Shown: positions 22,224-31,075 of the stretch, in pieces
How the letters are laid out: each line of letters opens with the position of its first letter
Position numbering within the stretch: position 1 is the first letter of the stretch
Assembly: GCA_959604655.1 (NCBI GenBank)
Contig: CAUHCL010000013.1
Coordinates: forward strand, 1-33,579
DNA from: an uncultured Alistipes sp.
GTDB lineage: Bacteria; Bacteroidota; Bacteroidia; Bacteroidales; Rikenellaceae
Reading direction: 5' to 3'
DNA length: 33,579 nt
Program-made: the position numbers and the translations under genes
The notes under the pieces: model-generated
Databases searched by the model: none
Seen by the model: only the letters and a program-made list of their open reading frames with translations
What the model was told of the DNA's origin: nothing

Positions 22224-25200
22224 ATGAATGTAAAAAATTACTTTCTCGTCAGTTTGCTGACACTCGGGCTGCTCGGTATGCCTAATGCCATGCAGGCCGC
22301 CCGCGGCGAGGCCGCAGCGCCGGCTCAGCAGAACGACAGCCGCACCGTGACGGGTACGGTAGTCGACTCCTATAACGGCGAAGCCATCATAGGAGCCTAC
22401 GTGCAGGAGAAGGACAACCCGAACAACGTCGTCACCACCGACGTCGACGGAACTTTCGCCATCAAGGTATCGAAAAAGAAATCGTCCATCGAAGTATCGT
22501 ACGTGGGCTATAAAACCGCGACCCTCGACGTCTCGGGCATGACCGACATCACCGTGAAGCTCGAAAGCGACAACGCTCTCGAAGAGGTGGTGGTCGTAGG
22601 TGCGGGTACGCAGAAGAAGGTGTCGATCACGGGTGCCATCACCTCGGTCGACGGCGAACAGCTGCGCATGCCTACCTCGTCGCTCACCGCAGGTCTCGCG
22701 GGTAAGCTCGCGGGTGTGATCCAGATGAACAGCTCGGGTGCCCCGGGTTCTACCTCGGAGTTCTACATCCGCGGTATCGGTACCTTCGGCGGCCGCGCCA
22801 CCCCGCTCATCCTTCTGGATGACGTGGAGATCTCGTCGGGCGACCTGAACCGCATTCCCCCCGAGACCATCAAGACCTTCACCGTGCTCAAGGACGCATC
22901 GGCCACGGCCATCTACGGTGTGCGAGGCGCCAACGGCGTTATGATCGTCACCACCAAGACGGGTTCGCAGAACACCAAGGCCAAGATCGGCGTTACGATC
23001 GAGAACTCGTTCGTGTCGCCCATGAACATGCCCAAGTTCGTAGACGGCGCCACCTGGATGGAGCTCTACAACGAGGCGCAGATGGCTCGCGGCGCCGCCA
23101 CGGGCAAGTACTCGCAGGAGATCATCGACTACACGCGCAGCGGCATCAACCCGCTGGTATACCCCAGCGTCGACTGGCAGGACGTGATGTTCCGCAACAT
23201 GAACGTCAACCAGCGCGCCAACATCAACATCCAGGGCGGCGGTAACCGCGTGTCGTACTACATGTCGTTGCAGTTCAACCACGATACGGGTATCGTGAAC
23301 GCACCGAAGGACTACATGTACAACAACAACATCCAGAACTACGACTACGTATTCCAGAACAACATCTCGTACCAGCTCACCAACACCACGACCATCGACC
23401 TGCACATGAACGCGCAGATCTTCCAGCGTAACGGCGTGAGCGAGGACGTGAACTCGCTGTTCGGCTACGTTCAGCGCACCAACCCCGTCATGTTCCCCGC
23501 GTACTTCCCCGCCGAGGAGGGCGACACCCACATCCGTTTCGGTAACGCCATTCTGACCGACGTACGCCGCCGCACCAACCCCTATGCGGCCATGATGGAC
23601 GACCACACCCAGAGCAAGTACAACACGCTCAACACCTCGCTCAAATTCAACCAGAAGTTCGACTTCATCACCAAGGGTCTCGAACTCACGGCTCTGGTCA
23701 ACTTCAAGAACTACTCGTCGACATCGTTCACGCAGCGTCTGACTCCCTATTATTACAGGGTGATCGACGGCACGTGGGATCCCTCGAACCCCGAGGCTTA
23801 CCAGATCGAGATGCTGGGCGATCCGGGTAACGACTACGTTACCGAGGAGTGGAGCAACCCGGGTACCGACAACACCTTCTATTTCGACGCCCGTCTGAAC
23901 TACAACCGCGCCTTCGGCAAGCACACCGTGGGAGGTCTGTTGATGCTCATGATGCGTTCTTTCCAGCCCGCCCAGGCGCTTCCGCAGCGCAACCAGGGTC
24001 TGTCGGGCCGTGTGACCTACGACTTCGACCAGCGCTACTGGCTGGAGTTCAACTTCGGTTACAACGGTACCGAGCGTCTGGCCAAGAACGACCGCTTCGA
24101 GTTCTTCCCCGCAGTGTCGCTGGGTTGGGTACCGAGCAACGAGAAGTTCTGGGAGCCCATGAAGAAGGTGATCGACTACCTGAAGCTCCGCGGATCGTAC
24201 GGTCTGGTAGGTAGCGACGGTTTCGGCGGCAACCACTTCGTATACTTTGACACGGTGACCATCAACGGCGGCGGACAGCACATCACAGGTCCCTCTACGA
24301 GCCAGCAGCATGTAAACCAGAGCCACGCCGTATCGGGCTACGCTATGGACAACGCCTCGTGGGAGCGCGTGAAGAAGCTCAACATCGGTATCGACGCATC
24401 GCTCTTCAACCAGTTCAGCATCACGGCCGAGTACTTCAAGGACAAGCGCGACCGCATCGCACTCCAACGTGCTTCGTGGCCCTTCATCCTCGGTTATTGG
24501 GACGCTATTCCGTGGGGACAGGTCGGTGAGGCCGAGAGCCACGGTGTGGAGTTCAGCCTCAGCTGGGACAAGCGCATCAACAAGGACCTCGACCTGAGCC
24601 TGCGCGGTAACTTCACCTACAACCAGAACAAGTACGTCAACCTCGACGAGCCCGACTACGAGTCGGTATGGCAGACCAAGACCGGCAAGCCTCTGGACGG
24701 CTACCGCACCGAGGGTTACATAGCCGAGGGTCTGTTCACCTCTCAGGATGAGATCGACAACAGCCCCGAGCAGCTGCTGGGTACCACCGTCCGCCCGGGT
24801 GACATCAAGTACCGCGACGTCAACGGCGACGGCCGCGTGGACAACGACGATGTGGCCATCATCTCGCCCTACGGAACCCGCCCGCGCATACAGTACGGTA
24901 TCGGCGCCAACCTGCGCTGGAAGAACTGGGATCTGGGCGTATTCTTCAACGGATCGGCCAAGCGCACCATCATCGCGGGCAACATCACGGCATTCGGTAC
25001 CGAAGACTACAACGTGATGCAGTTCGTCGCCGACCGCGCATGGCGTCTGGACAACCCCGACCCCAACGCCGAGTATCCCCGTCTGGGTCTTACCTCGTCG
25101 GATGTGGCCAACAACATGGTGACCAGCACCTACTGGATGCGTAACGGTAACTTCATCCGTTTCAAGACTCTGGAGATCGGTTACTCGTTCAAGTTCGGCC

Positions 25201-25325
25201 GCGTATACCTCAACGGCGACAACCTCGCCGTGTGGAGCCCCTTCAAGGATTGGGATCCCGAGTTGGCATGGAACACCTATCCGTTGTCACGTACATTCAC
25301 ACTCGGTGTACAGCTCAAGTTCTAA
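22224..25325 (+). CDS. SusC/RagA-family TonB-linked outer-membrane protein
   Basis: A 1033-residue TonB-dependent transporter that imports glycan fragments or similar ligands across the outer membrane. Domains in order: signal peptide (1 to about 26), a carboxypeptidase-regulatory-like domain (about 37-112, starting TVTGTVVDSYNGEAIIGAYV), a TonB-box-like LEEVVVVGAG near residue 125, and the plug (about 130-240). The plug carries the SusC-type segment KTFTVLKDASATAIYGVRGA. A 22-stranded barrel follows, ending in VQLKF with the terminal Phe used for barrel assembly. It forms a lidded complex with the SusD-like lipoprotein encoded 23 bases downstream. The ligand is not predictable from sequence. 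Expression is probably driven from the unusual promoter at 22077-22110. Confidence 0.97.
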   Translation: MNVKNYFLVSLLTLGLLGMPNAMQAARGEAAAPAQQNDSRTVTGTVVDSYNGEAIIGAYVQEKDNPNNVVTTDVDGTFAIKVSKKKSSIEVSYVGYKTATLDVSGMTDITVKLESDNALEEVVVVGAGTQKKVSITGAITSVDGEQLRMPTSSLTAGLAGKLAGVIQMNSSGAPGSTSEFYIRGIGTFGGRATPLILLDDVEISSGDLNRIPPETIKTFTVLKDASATAIYGVRGANGVMIVTTKTGSQNTKAKIGVTIENSFVSPMNMPKFVDGATWMELYNEAQMARGAATGKYSQEIIDYTRSGINPLVYPSVDWQDVMFRNMNVNQRANINIQGGGNRVSYYMSLQFNHDTGIVNAPKDYMYNNNIQNYDYVFQNNISYQLTNTTTIDLHMNAQIFQRNGVSEDVNSLFGYVQRTNPVMFPAYFPAEEGDTHIRFGNAILTDVRRRTNPYAAMMDDHTQSKYNTLNTSLKFNQKFDFITKGLELTALVNFKNYSSTSFTQRLTPYYYRVIDGTWDPSNPEAYQIEMLGDPGNDYVTEEWSNPGTDNTFYFDARLNYNRAFGKHTVGGLLMLMMRSFQPAQALPQRNQGLSGRVTYDFDQRYWLEFNFGYNGTERLAKNDRFEFFPAVSLGWVPSNEKFWEPMKKVIDYLKLRGSYGLVGSDGFGGNHFVYFDTVTINGGGQHITGPSTSQQHVNQSHAVSGYAMDNASWERVKKLNIGIDASLFNQFSITAEYFKDKRDRIALQRASWPFILGYWDAIPWGQVGEAESHGVEFSLSWDKRINKDLDLSLRGNFTYNQNKYVNLDEPDYESVWQTKTGKPLDGYRTEGYIAEGLFTSQDEIDNSPEQLLGTTVRPGDIKYRDVNGDGRVDNDDVAIISPYGTRPRIQYGIGANLRWKNWDLGVFFNGSAKRTIIAGNITAFGTEDYNVMQFVADRAWRLDNPDPNAEYPRLGLTSSDVANNMVTSTYWMRNGNFIRFKTLEIGYSFKFGRVYLNGDNLAVWSPFKDWDPELAWNTYPLSRTFTLGVQLKF

Positions 25326-25348
25326 TCAACGATTAAAATTGGAAAACC

Positions 25349-27379
25349 ATGAAATTAGGATATAACAAAATATTTGCAGTCGCCGCCTCGGCCATGATGC
25401 TCGCCTCGTGCGACTTTCTGGATGTGGCGCCCGCTCAGCGCGCCACGCTCAACGACGCGATGAAGAACAAACAGAGCACCGAGAGTTGGATGTACGGCTG
25501 CTTCTCTCAGGTGAAGTCGAAAAGCCCCGTCACGCACAATGTCTACGAGGCATCGACCGACGAGACGGTAGAGCCCGTAATCTGGGACTACGACCGCCAC
25601 AAGATCGCGTTCGGTACCCTCAACGCGTCGACCATGCCCGACTCGTACTTCCGCCACCTCTACGGCGAGATCGGTAACTGCCACCTGTTCCTGCGCGAGC
25701 TGGAGCGTCAGAACCCCGATTTCCTCACCGAGCAGGAGAAGGCGCTCTACCGCGCCCAGATGAAGTTCGTCAAGGCATACTACTACTTCCGTATCCTCAA
25801 CCTCTTCGGACCCTGCCCCATCGTGGACCAGTTCGTGGAGTCGTCGACCCAGAAGACCGAGTTCCCGGGCCGTTCGCACTACGACTACGTGGTAAACTAC
25901 ATATGCAACCTGCTCGACGAGGCCTATCCCGACCTTCCGGGCGAGTATGCGCTCGACAACACCTACGGCGGCGGCAGCAAGACCGCATGCAAGGCCCTCA
26001 AGTCGCGCGTGCTGCTCTACGCCGCATCGCCCCTGTGGAACGGCCAGGCCCCCTGGGCCAGCTGGACCAACCAGGGCAAGTACGAGACCCCGGGCTACGG
26101 CGACCAGCTCTTCAGCAAGACTTTCGACATCAACAAGTGGACTCTGGCCAAGCAGGCTGCCGAGGAGGCTCTCACCACCGCCAAGCAGTTCGGCCGCGAG
26201 CTGATGCAGGTGGAGACCGCGCTCACCATCGCACGCCAGAACGATGTACCCATCCTTCCCGAGAACGGCGGTAACTACCTGCCCGTGCGCTTCCAGGACG
26301 ACCCCACCACCGAGGACGTGGACGAGGGCGCAGCAGCGCTGGAGGATTTCGCCAACCACGTGATGCTCATGCGCTTCGTGGCCGCATCGGACGAGACGAT
26401 GGGTAACAAGGAGCTCATCTGGACCTACCATTCGTCTGGCGACATCGGACTTCCCGAGGCCAAGCCCCGCAACATCATCGCCAACAGCTCGGGCCAGTGG
26501 GTCGGCGGCTGGAGCGGCATGAGCCCCACGCTCAACATCGTGGAGCAGTTCTACACCAAGAACGGCAAGCGCCCCGCCGAGGATCCCCAGTTCGCCGAGG
26601 AAGGCGACTGGCTGAAGTCGGCAGGTCTGGGCGGCAGCCGTTCGGACATCATCAACCTCAACGCCGACCGCGAGCCCCGCTTCTACGCGTGGATACACTT
26701 CGACGGCTGCGACATCGGTCCCCTGATCAACCAAGGCAAGCCCATCCAGCTCGACCTCAAATCGAGCGACCGCGGCGCCAACGGACGAGCCAACTCGGGT
26801 TACAACTACTCGCAGGCCAACCGCGACCTGAACCAGACGGGATACCTGCCCGACAAGTTCTTCTCGCCCACGGTACGCTGGACGGCAAGCTCTAACAGCT
26901 GCAACCAGAAGACCTATCCCGTGGCTCTGTTCCGCATGGCCGAGCTCTACCTCAACCTGGCAGAGTGCTGCGCCGAGCTCTACATGAACAACGGCGACGA
27001 GGCCGAATTGCAGGCCGCCATCGACAACCTGAACGAGATCCGCCGCCGCGCGGGCGTTCCCGAGCTGACGAAGGACGACTGCAAGGAGAAGTCGATCCGC
27101 GAGTGGGTACGCAACGAGCGCACCATCGAGCTGTTCATGGAGGGTCACCGTTACTACGACCTCCGCCGCTGGGTAGAGTGCGAGAAGTATCTGGCCGCAG
27201 GCGTACGCGAGGGTCTCGACGCTTTCGTAAGCAAGCGTGTCAACCCCACGTTCGAGCAGTTCAACAAGCGCGTGAAGGTCGACGGCGACTTCGTTTGGAC
27301 CAACCGCATGTATCTGCTGCCCATCCGTTCGCAGGAGCTTTACTCGAACCCGCAGATGGTACAGGCACCCGGTTATTAG
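25349..27379 (+). CDS. SusD/RagB-family glycan-binding lipoprotein
   Basis: A 676-residue surface lipoprotein with signal peptide and lipobox MLASC (Cys21). It has the SusD layout: N-terminal segment with FLDVAPAQ, a TPR-rich helical core (ALYRAQMKFVKAYYYFRILN, then ACKALKSRVLLYAASPLWNG) and a C-terminal part with FRMAELYLNLAECCAEL, LNEIRRRAGVPEL and MEGHRYYDLRRW, which are hallmarks of the family. It is longer than classical SusD (about 550), as are many RagB-type members. It acts as the lid on the SusC-like transporter and captures ligand. It lies 23 bases after susC and 27 bases before the next lipoprotein gene, so the three form an operon. Confidence 0.96.
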   Translation: MKLGYNKIFAVAASAMMLASCDFLDVAPAQRATLNDAMKNKQSTESWMYGCFSQVKSKSPVTHNVYEASTDETVEPVIWDYDRHKIAFGTLNASTMPDSYFRHLYGEIGNCHLFLRELERQNPDFLTEQEKALYRAQMKFVKAYYYFRILNLFGPCPIVDQFVESSTQKTEFPGRSHYDYVVNYICNLLDEAYPDLPGEYALDNTYGGGSKTACKALKSRVLLYAASPLWNGQAPWASWTNQGKYETPGYGDQLFSKTFDINKWTLAKQAAEEALTTAKQFGRELMQVETALTIARQNDVPILPENGGNYLPVRFQDDPTTEDVDEGAAALEDFANHVMLMRFVAASDETMGNKELIWTYHSSGDIGLPEAKPRNIIANSSGQWVGGWSGMSPTLNIVEQFYTKNGKRPAEDPQFAEEGDWLKSAGLGGSRSDIINLNADREPRFYAWIHFDGCDIGPLINQGKPIQLDLKSSDRGANGRANSGYNYSQANRDLNQTGYLPDKFFSPTVRWTASSNSCNQKTYPVALFRMAELYLNLAECCAELYMNNGDEAELQAAIDNLNEIRRRAGVPELTKDDCKEKSIREWVRNERTIELFMEGHRYYDLRRWVECEKYLAAGVREGLDAFVSKRVNPTFEQFNKRVKVDGDFVWTNRMYLLPIRSQELYSNPQMVQAPGY

Positions 27380-27406
27380 TAGCAACCCTTTCAAGCAAAC
27401 CAAAAG

Positions 27407-28834
27407 ATGAAACATATAGTTAAAATAAGTCTTGCCGCGGCGGCGATGTTATCGCTGGCAGCGTGCGACAACTCGGATTACGAGTTGGACAATCTGATCC
27501 CCGACAAGTACAAGCGCGTCGTATGTATTCAGAACGAACAGAGAACCGATCTCGAATTGTTCGACGTGGGCTTCGAGCTCGACACCGAGATCACCGTACT
27601 CCGTTCGGGCGGCGATCCCTCGCTGGAGGCAGCCACCTCGCTGGTGGCCATGACGCAGGACGAGCTGTCGGAGTTCAATCCCGAATACAAGCTGCTCGAT
27701 CCTTCGCTCTACACCATAGCGTCGAAGATAAACTTCGCTCCCAACGAGCGTTACAAGATCGTTTCGCTGGCCTTCTCGAGCGAGGCCATCAAGGAGATGA
27801 AGGAGAACTGCAACGACGGTACCTACTACGCGGCACTCAAATTGCAGCAGGAGGGCGAAACCACTGTCGACACCGACAAGTACTACATCCTGCGCCGCAT
27901 CGTGGTCAAGGATGCCACCATCGATTTCGGGCTCTCGAACGGTGTGGTCAACATGAACCCCGAGAAATCGAGCTTCACCGTAAGCCTGCCGTTCAACAAC
28001 ACCGCGTTCGACATCGCCTGGGATCTCGAGGTGGAGAACGTCTTCAACGACACCGAGGAATCTACCGAGCTGGGTAACTCGCTGGCCGCCAAATATGCCC
28101 GCAAGGGTATGCCTCTGGAGGCCTTCGTCACCACCGAGTCGGCCATGGAGCCGGGTGTGAACAGCCTCACCTACTCGATCTCGATGCCCGAAGGCACTCC
28201 CTACGGAGTCTACTGGCTGAAGGTCAAGCTGTCGAACCCCACCCTCAACGAGGCGCCCATCGCCACTACCACGGGTGAGGATGTGGAGGCCGTGATCCGC
28301 TACGAGTACATGCCCGACGTGACGGTTTCGGGATTCCTGACCGCACTCAACGGTTCGGCTACCGCCCTCGATCGCACGGGTTGGGTATTCCACACCGAGT
28401 CGCAGATGGACAGCAACCCGGGCAGCGTGGTTCTCGACGGCGATCTGGGCAACTTCTGGGAGAACCGTTGGGGCAACGGAGGCTACGGAACTTACAACCT
28501 GCCGTTCAATGCCGTCATCGACATGGGTTCTAAGCAGAAGATCAACATCCTGGAGCCTTGGCGCCGCCCGGGCGGTTACGTGACCGACACCCGTACGATC
28601 GAGATCTATGCTGCCGAATCGGCCGACTACAAGACCGACCGCGAATCTATCGCATACGAAGGACTCACCTATCTGGGTACCGCCGATTTCGGTAACACGA
28701 GCAATACCCGTCAGGGCCAGCTGTTCGCACTCGATCCCGCCGAGACCCGCTACATCATAATGCGATTCGTAGGTACCAACCGAGGCAACTGCGCATCGCT
28801 GGCCGAGATCGGTGCCTGGACCACCGAAGAATAG
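27407..28834 (+). CDS. DUF1735/discoidin surface lipoprotein (SusE-position protein)
   Basis: A 475-residue lipoprotein with lipobox SLAAC (Cys20). Residues about 35-150 resemble the DUF1735 domain (KYKRVVCIQNEQRTDLELFD and SLYTIASKINFAPNERYKIV). A second immunoglobulin-like domain covers about 165-300 (GVVNMNPEKSSFTVSLPFNN). The C-terminus from about 310 is an F5/8 type C (discoidin) carbohydrate-binding domain, with VVLDGDLGNFWENRW, FNAVIDMGSKQKI and the end motif ASLAEIGAW. Proteins in this position help bind the glycan on the cell surface. It is the last gene of the operon and is followed by two hairpins. Confidence 0.88.
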   Translation: MKHIVKISLAAAAMLSLAACDNSDYELDNLIPDKYKRVVCIQNEQRTDLELFDVGFELDTEITVLRSGGDPSLEAATSLVAMTQDELSEFNPEYKLLDPSLYTIASKINFAPNERYKIVSLAFSSEAIKEMKENCNDGTYYAALKLQQEGETTVDTDKYYILRRIVVKDATIDFGLSNGVVNMNPEKSSFTVSLPFNNTAFDIAWDLEVENVFNDTEESTELGNSLAAKYARKGMPLEAFVTTESAMEPGVNSLTYSISMPEGTPYGVYWLKVKLSNPTLNEAPIATTTGEDVEAVIRYEYMPDVTVSGFLTALNGSATALDRTGWVFHTESQMDSNPGSVVLDGDLGNFWENRWGNGGYGTYNLPFNAVIDMGSKQKINILEPWRRPGGYVTDTRTIEIYAAESADYKTDRESIAYEGLTYLGTADFGNTSNTRQGQLFALDPAETRYIIMRFVGTNRGNCASLAEIGAWTTEE

Positions 28835-28849
28835 ACCATCCGAACCGTT

Positions 28850-28874
28850 GTCCGCAGACCCCGCGTCTGCGGAC
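28850..28874 (+). other. Perfect 10-bp hairpin after the Sus-like operon
   Basis: GTCCGCAGAC-CCCGC-GTCTGCGGAC starts 16 nt after the stop of the discoidin lipoprotein gene. Only TTTT occurs a few bases later, so it may be a weak terminator or an mRNA-stabilising end. Confidence 0.7.
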
Positions 28875-28920
28875 GGCGGCTTTTCGGAACAAGTCCACAC
28901 AAACTGACGGACGCAATGCA

Positions 28921-28957
28921 ACGCCCGCGGAACGACTGATCTGCGGGCGTTTTTTTA
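28921..28957 (+). terminator. Terminator of the SusC/SusD operon
   Basis: ACGCCCGC (28921-28928) pairs with GCGGGCGT (28943-28950), followed by a run of T to 28956. It closes the SusC-SusD-discoidin operon and separates it from the regulator gene downstream. Confidence 0.85.
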
Positions 28958-29047
28958 TTATCACCCGCACGAACTCCGCTCGCAAGGCGGCGTTCGCTTT
29001 GAAAACCGCGACCGAAGCCGCAACGCTTCGTGTCCGAACCGCTGAAG

Positions 29048-29938
29048 ATGAAAAGGACGCATATCATAACGGCTATCTGCATCGTGCTGTGCGCGCTCGC
29101 CCCGCATAGGGAACTCGGCGCCCGCGACGCCGCATCGCCGTACACGTCCTGCCCGACGGACACGACCCAAACGCCCGTCGGCATATCCGTAACCGACGAC
29201 GACATGCTCGTCATACGCATGCGCCTGCCCCGAGCCCGTACCGTGATACTCATATTGTCGGTAGCGGCTCTTCTTGCAGCAGGCACCGCAGTGCTGCGCA
29301 GACGCAGAACGAGCGGATCGGCGCACATGCCTAAGCCCGATCGGGCCGACAGCACCGAACAAAGCCCCGACACCGAGGCTTGCGCCAAGTTGACCGCATG
29401 CCCTCACACCGATGCCGAACATTCCGACGCCGAATATTCCGACACGAAATCTCCGTCGCCCGAGCCGTCCCCTGCCGCGACCGACGCGACACCGACGACG
29501 GCACCCGATACGGCACCCGCGACGCCTGCAGAAAACGAGTCGTCGTCCGACAACGTAGTACCCGACACCGACGAGGGGACCGACGACATCGATCTGCCCC
29601 TGCTGACGCCGCCATCGGGCAGCGACACGCACATGCTGCAACGTCTCAACGAGTTCATCGCGCAGCATATCAACGAGGTCGACCTCTCGGTCAACGATCT
29701 CGCCTCGGCCGTATACATGAGCCGTTCCAACCTTTTCCGCCGCCTCAAGGCACTCTACGGCATCACGCCCAACGAGTATCTGCGGCGCAAGCGCCTGCTG
29801 TTCGCCGCCGCGCTGCTCCGACAGAACCGATACACCATCTCCGACGTATGTTTCATGGTCGGATTCAGTTCGCCGTCCTATTTCGCCTCTTGTTTCAGAA
29901 AGCAATTCGGCATCCTGCCTAAGAATTATATAAGGTAA
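29048..29938 (+). CDS. Membrane-tethered AraC-type regulator (HTCS-like output domain)
   Basis: A 296-residue protein from the ATG at 29048 (MKRTHIITAIC); an in-frame GTG at 29030 would add six residues. The layout is unusual. There is a signal-like hydrophobic segment (5-17), a short extracytoplasmic part of about 45 residues, and a transmembrane helix (64-83, VILILSVAALLAAGTAVL) followed by RRRR. Next come a disordered linker rich in Pro, Thr, Asp and Ala (about 88-192) and an AraC/HTH_18 DNA-binding domain (about 195-293). The last is very like the output domain of Bacteroides hybrid two-component systems: LSVNDLASAVYMSRSNLFRR, PNEYLRRKRLL and FMVGFSSPSYFASCFRKQFG. No beta-propeller sensor, kinase or receiver is present. 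Located just after the SusC/SusD operon, it is the obvious candidate regulator of it. Confidence 0.85.
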   Translation: MKRTHIITAICIVLCALAPHRELGARDAASPYTSCPTDTTQTPVGISVTDDDMLVIRMRLPRARTVILILSVAALLAAGTAVLRRRRTSGSAHMPKPDRADSTEQSPDTEACAKLTACPHTDAEHSDAEYSDTKSPSPEPSPAATDATPTTAPDTAPATPAENESSSDNVVPDTDEGTDDIDLPLLTPPSGSDTHMLQRLNEFIAQHINEVDLSVNDLASAVYMSRSNLFRRLKALYGITPNEYLRRKRLLFAAALLRQNRYTISDVCFMVGFSSPSYFASCFRKQFGILPKNYIR

Positions 29939-29994
29939 CAGACGGGCCAAAACCGCCTCCGCGAAGCGATAAACAAGAATTTATCCGCCGAATC

Positions 29995-30025
29995 TTGGAG
30001 AAACGCATTACGAATCGTAACTTTG
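29995..30025 (+). promoter_or_regulatory. Promoter of metF-metH
   Basis: TTG (29995-29997), a 20-nt spacer, then TAACTTTG (30018-30025), a full TAnnTTTG match and the same -7 as susC. Confidence 0.75.
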
Positions 30026-30043
30026 CCTTGATTATTACAACCT

Positions 30044-30058
30044 GCCGAACGATTCGGC
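30044..30058 (+). other. Short hairpin in the metF leader
   Basis: GCCGAA-CGA-TTCGGC lies 20 nt before the metF start. The leader is too short for a known SAM or cobalamin riboswitch. Confidence 0.5.
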
Positions 30059-30078
30059 GAAAATTTAAGGTTAAGGTT

Positions 30079-31032
30079 ATGAGCGTCGCGTCATTCCTTG
30101 CTTCCGACCACCCCACGGCATTCTCGTTCGAGGTTCTGCCGCCCGTGCGGGGCAAGAGTATCGAACAGGTATTCAACACCATAGACAAACTGATGCCGTT
30201 CGATCCGGCTTACATCAACATCACCACCCACCGCACCGAGATCATCTATCGCGAGGTATCGGAAGGCGTGTTCCAGCGCACCTCCGAACGCACGCGCCCG
30301 GGGACGGTGGCCATCGCCGCGGCCCTGAAAGGCCGCTACGGCATCCCCACGGTACCCCACGTCATATGCAGCGGCTTCACCCGCCCCGAGCTGGAGAACG
30401 AACTCATCGACCTCTCCTACCTCGGCATCACCGACCTGCTGGTGCTGCGCGGCGACCGCGCCAAGGGCGAGAACCGCTTCGTCCCGATGCCCGACGGCCA
30501 CACGCACGCCGCGGATCTGTGCCGCCAGGTGAGCGATTTCAACGACGGGACCATGATCGACGGCTCGCGCCACGAGCCTCTGGCCGAGAGATTCTCGTTC
30601 GGCGTGGCGGGCTACCCCGAGAAGCACGACGAGGCCATGAACCCCGAGATCGACATCGAGCATCTGAAGGCCAAGATCGAGGCGGGCGCGGAGTACGTGG
30701 TGACGCAGATGTTTTTCGACAACCGCCGCTACTTCGATTTCGTCGCGCGCTGCCGCGCCGCGGGCATCGGCGTGCCGATCATCCCGGGTCTGAAGCCGCT
30801 CACGGCGCTGTCGCAGCAGGCGCTGCTGCCCAAGACATTCCACATCGACCTGCCCGAGGAACTGGCAGCCGAGTTCCGCCGCTGCCGCACCAACGACGAC
30901 GCCAAGGCGCTGGGCGTGGAGTGGGGCATCGCGCAAGCCCGCGAACTCAAGGCCGCGGGGGTGCCGAGCATCCATTTCTACTCGATGAACGCCGCCGCGA
31001 GCGTCGAAGCCATAGCCAAAGCCGTCTATTAA
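30079..31032 (+). CDS. metF: 5,10-methylenetetrahydrofolate reductase
   Basis: A 317-residue flavoprotein that reduces methylene-THF to methyl-THF, the methyl donor for methionine synthase. The start at 30079 (MSVASFLASDHP) follows the promoter at 29995-30025; a TTG-started extension would include the promoter itself and is rejected. Family features: FSFEVLPPVRG with the catalytic Glu near the N-terminus, YINITTHR, PHVICSGFTRPELENELIDL, ITDLLVLRGDR, FGVAGYPEKHDEA, EAGAEYVVTQMFFDN and PIIPGLKPLT. The C-terminus SIHFYSMNAAASVEAIAKAV is typical. There is no regulatory domain, as usual in bacteria. metH begins 43 bases later, so the two probably form one methionine-synthesis operon. Confidence 0.96.
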   Translation: MSVASFLASDHPTAFSFEVLPPVRGKSIEQVFNTIDKLMPFDPAYINITTHRTEIIYREVSEGVFQRTSERTRPGTVAIAAALKGRYGIPTVPHVICSGFTRPELENELIDLSYLGITDLLVLRGDRAKGENRFVPMPDGHTHAADLCRQVSDFNDGTMIDGSRHEPLAERFSFGVAGYPEKHDEAMNPEIDIEHLKAKIEAGAEYVVTQMFFDNRRYFDFVARCRAAGIGVPIIPGLKPLTALSQQALLPKTFHIDLPEELAAEFRRCRTNDDAKALGVEWGIAQARELKAAGVPSIHFYSMNAAASVEAIAKAVY

Positions 31033-31075
31033 CCGCGCGCGCCGCAAACACGCAAGCGCGCAAATACGAAACCCG

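Noticed and set aside
22215..24542. Long minus-strand open frame opposite susC
   Set aside because: Val-, Leu- and His-rich translation with no motif; susC on the plus strand is unambiguous.
25355..27415. Long minus-strand open frame opposite susD
   Set aside because: Same reason: shadow of a clear SusD-family gene.
30026..30078. SAM or cobalamin riboswitch before metF
   Set aside because: The leader is only about 50 nt with a single 6-bp hairpin, too short for either class.
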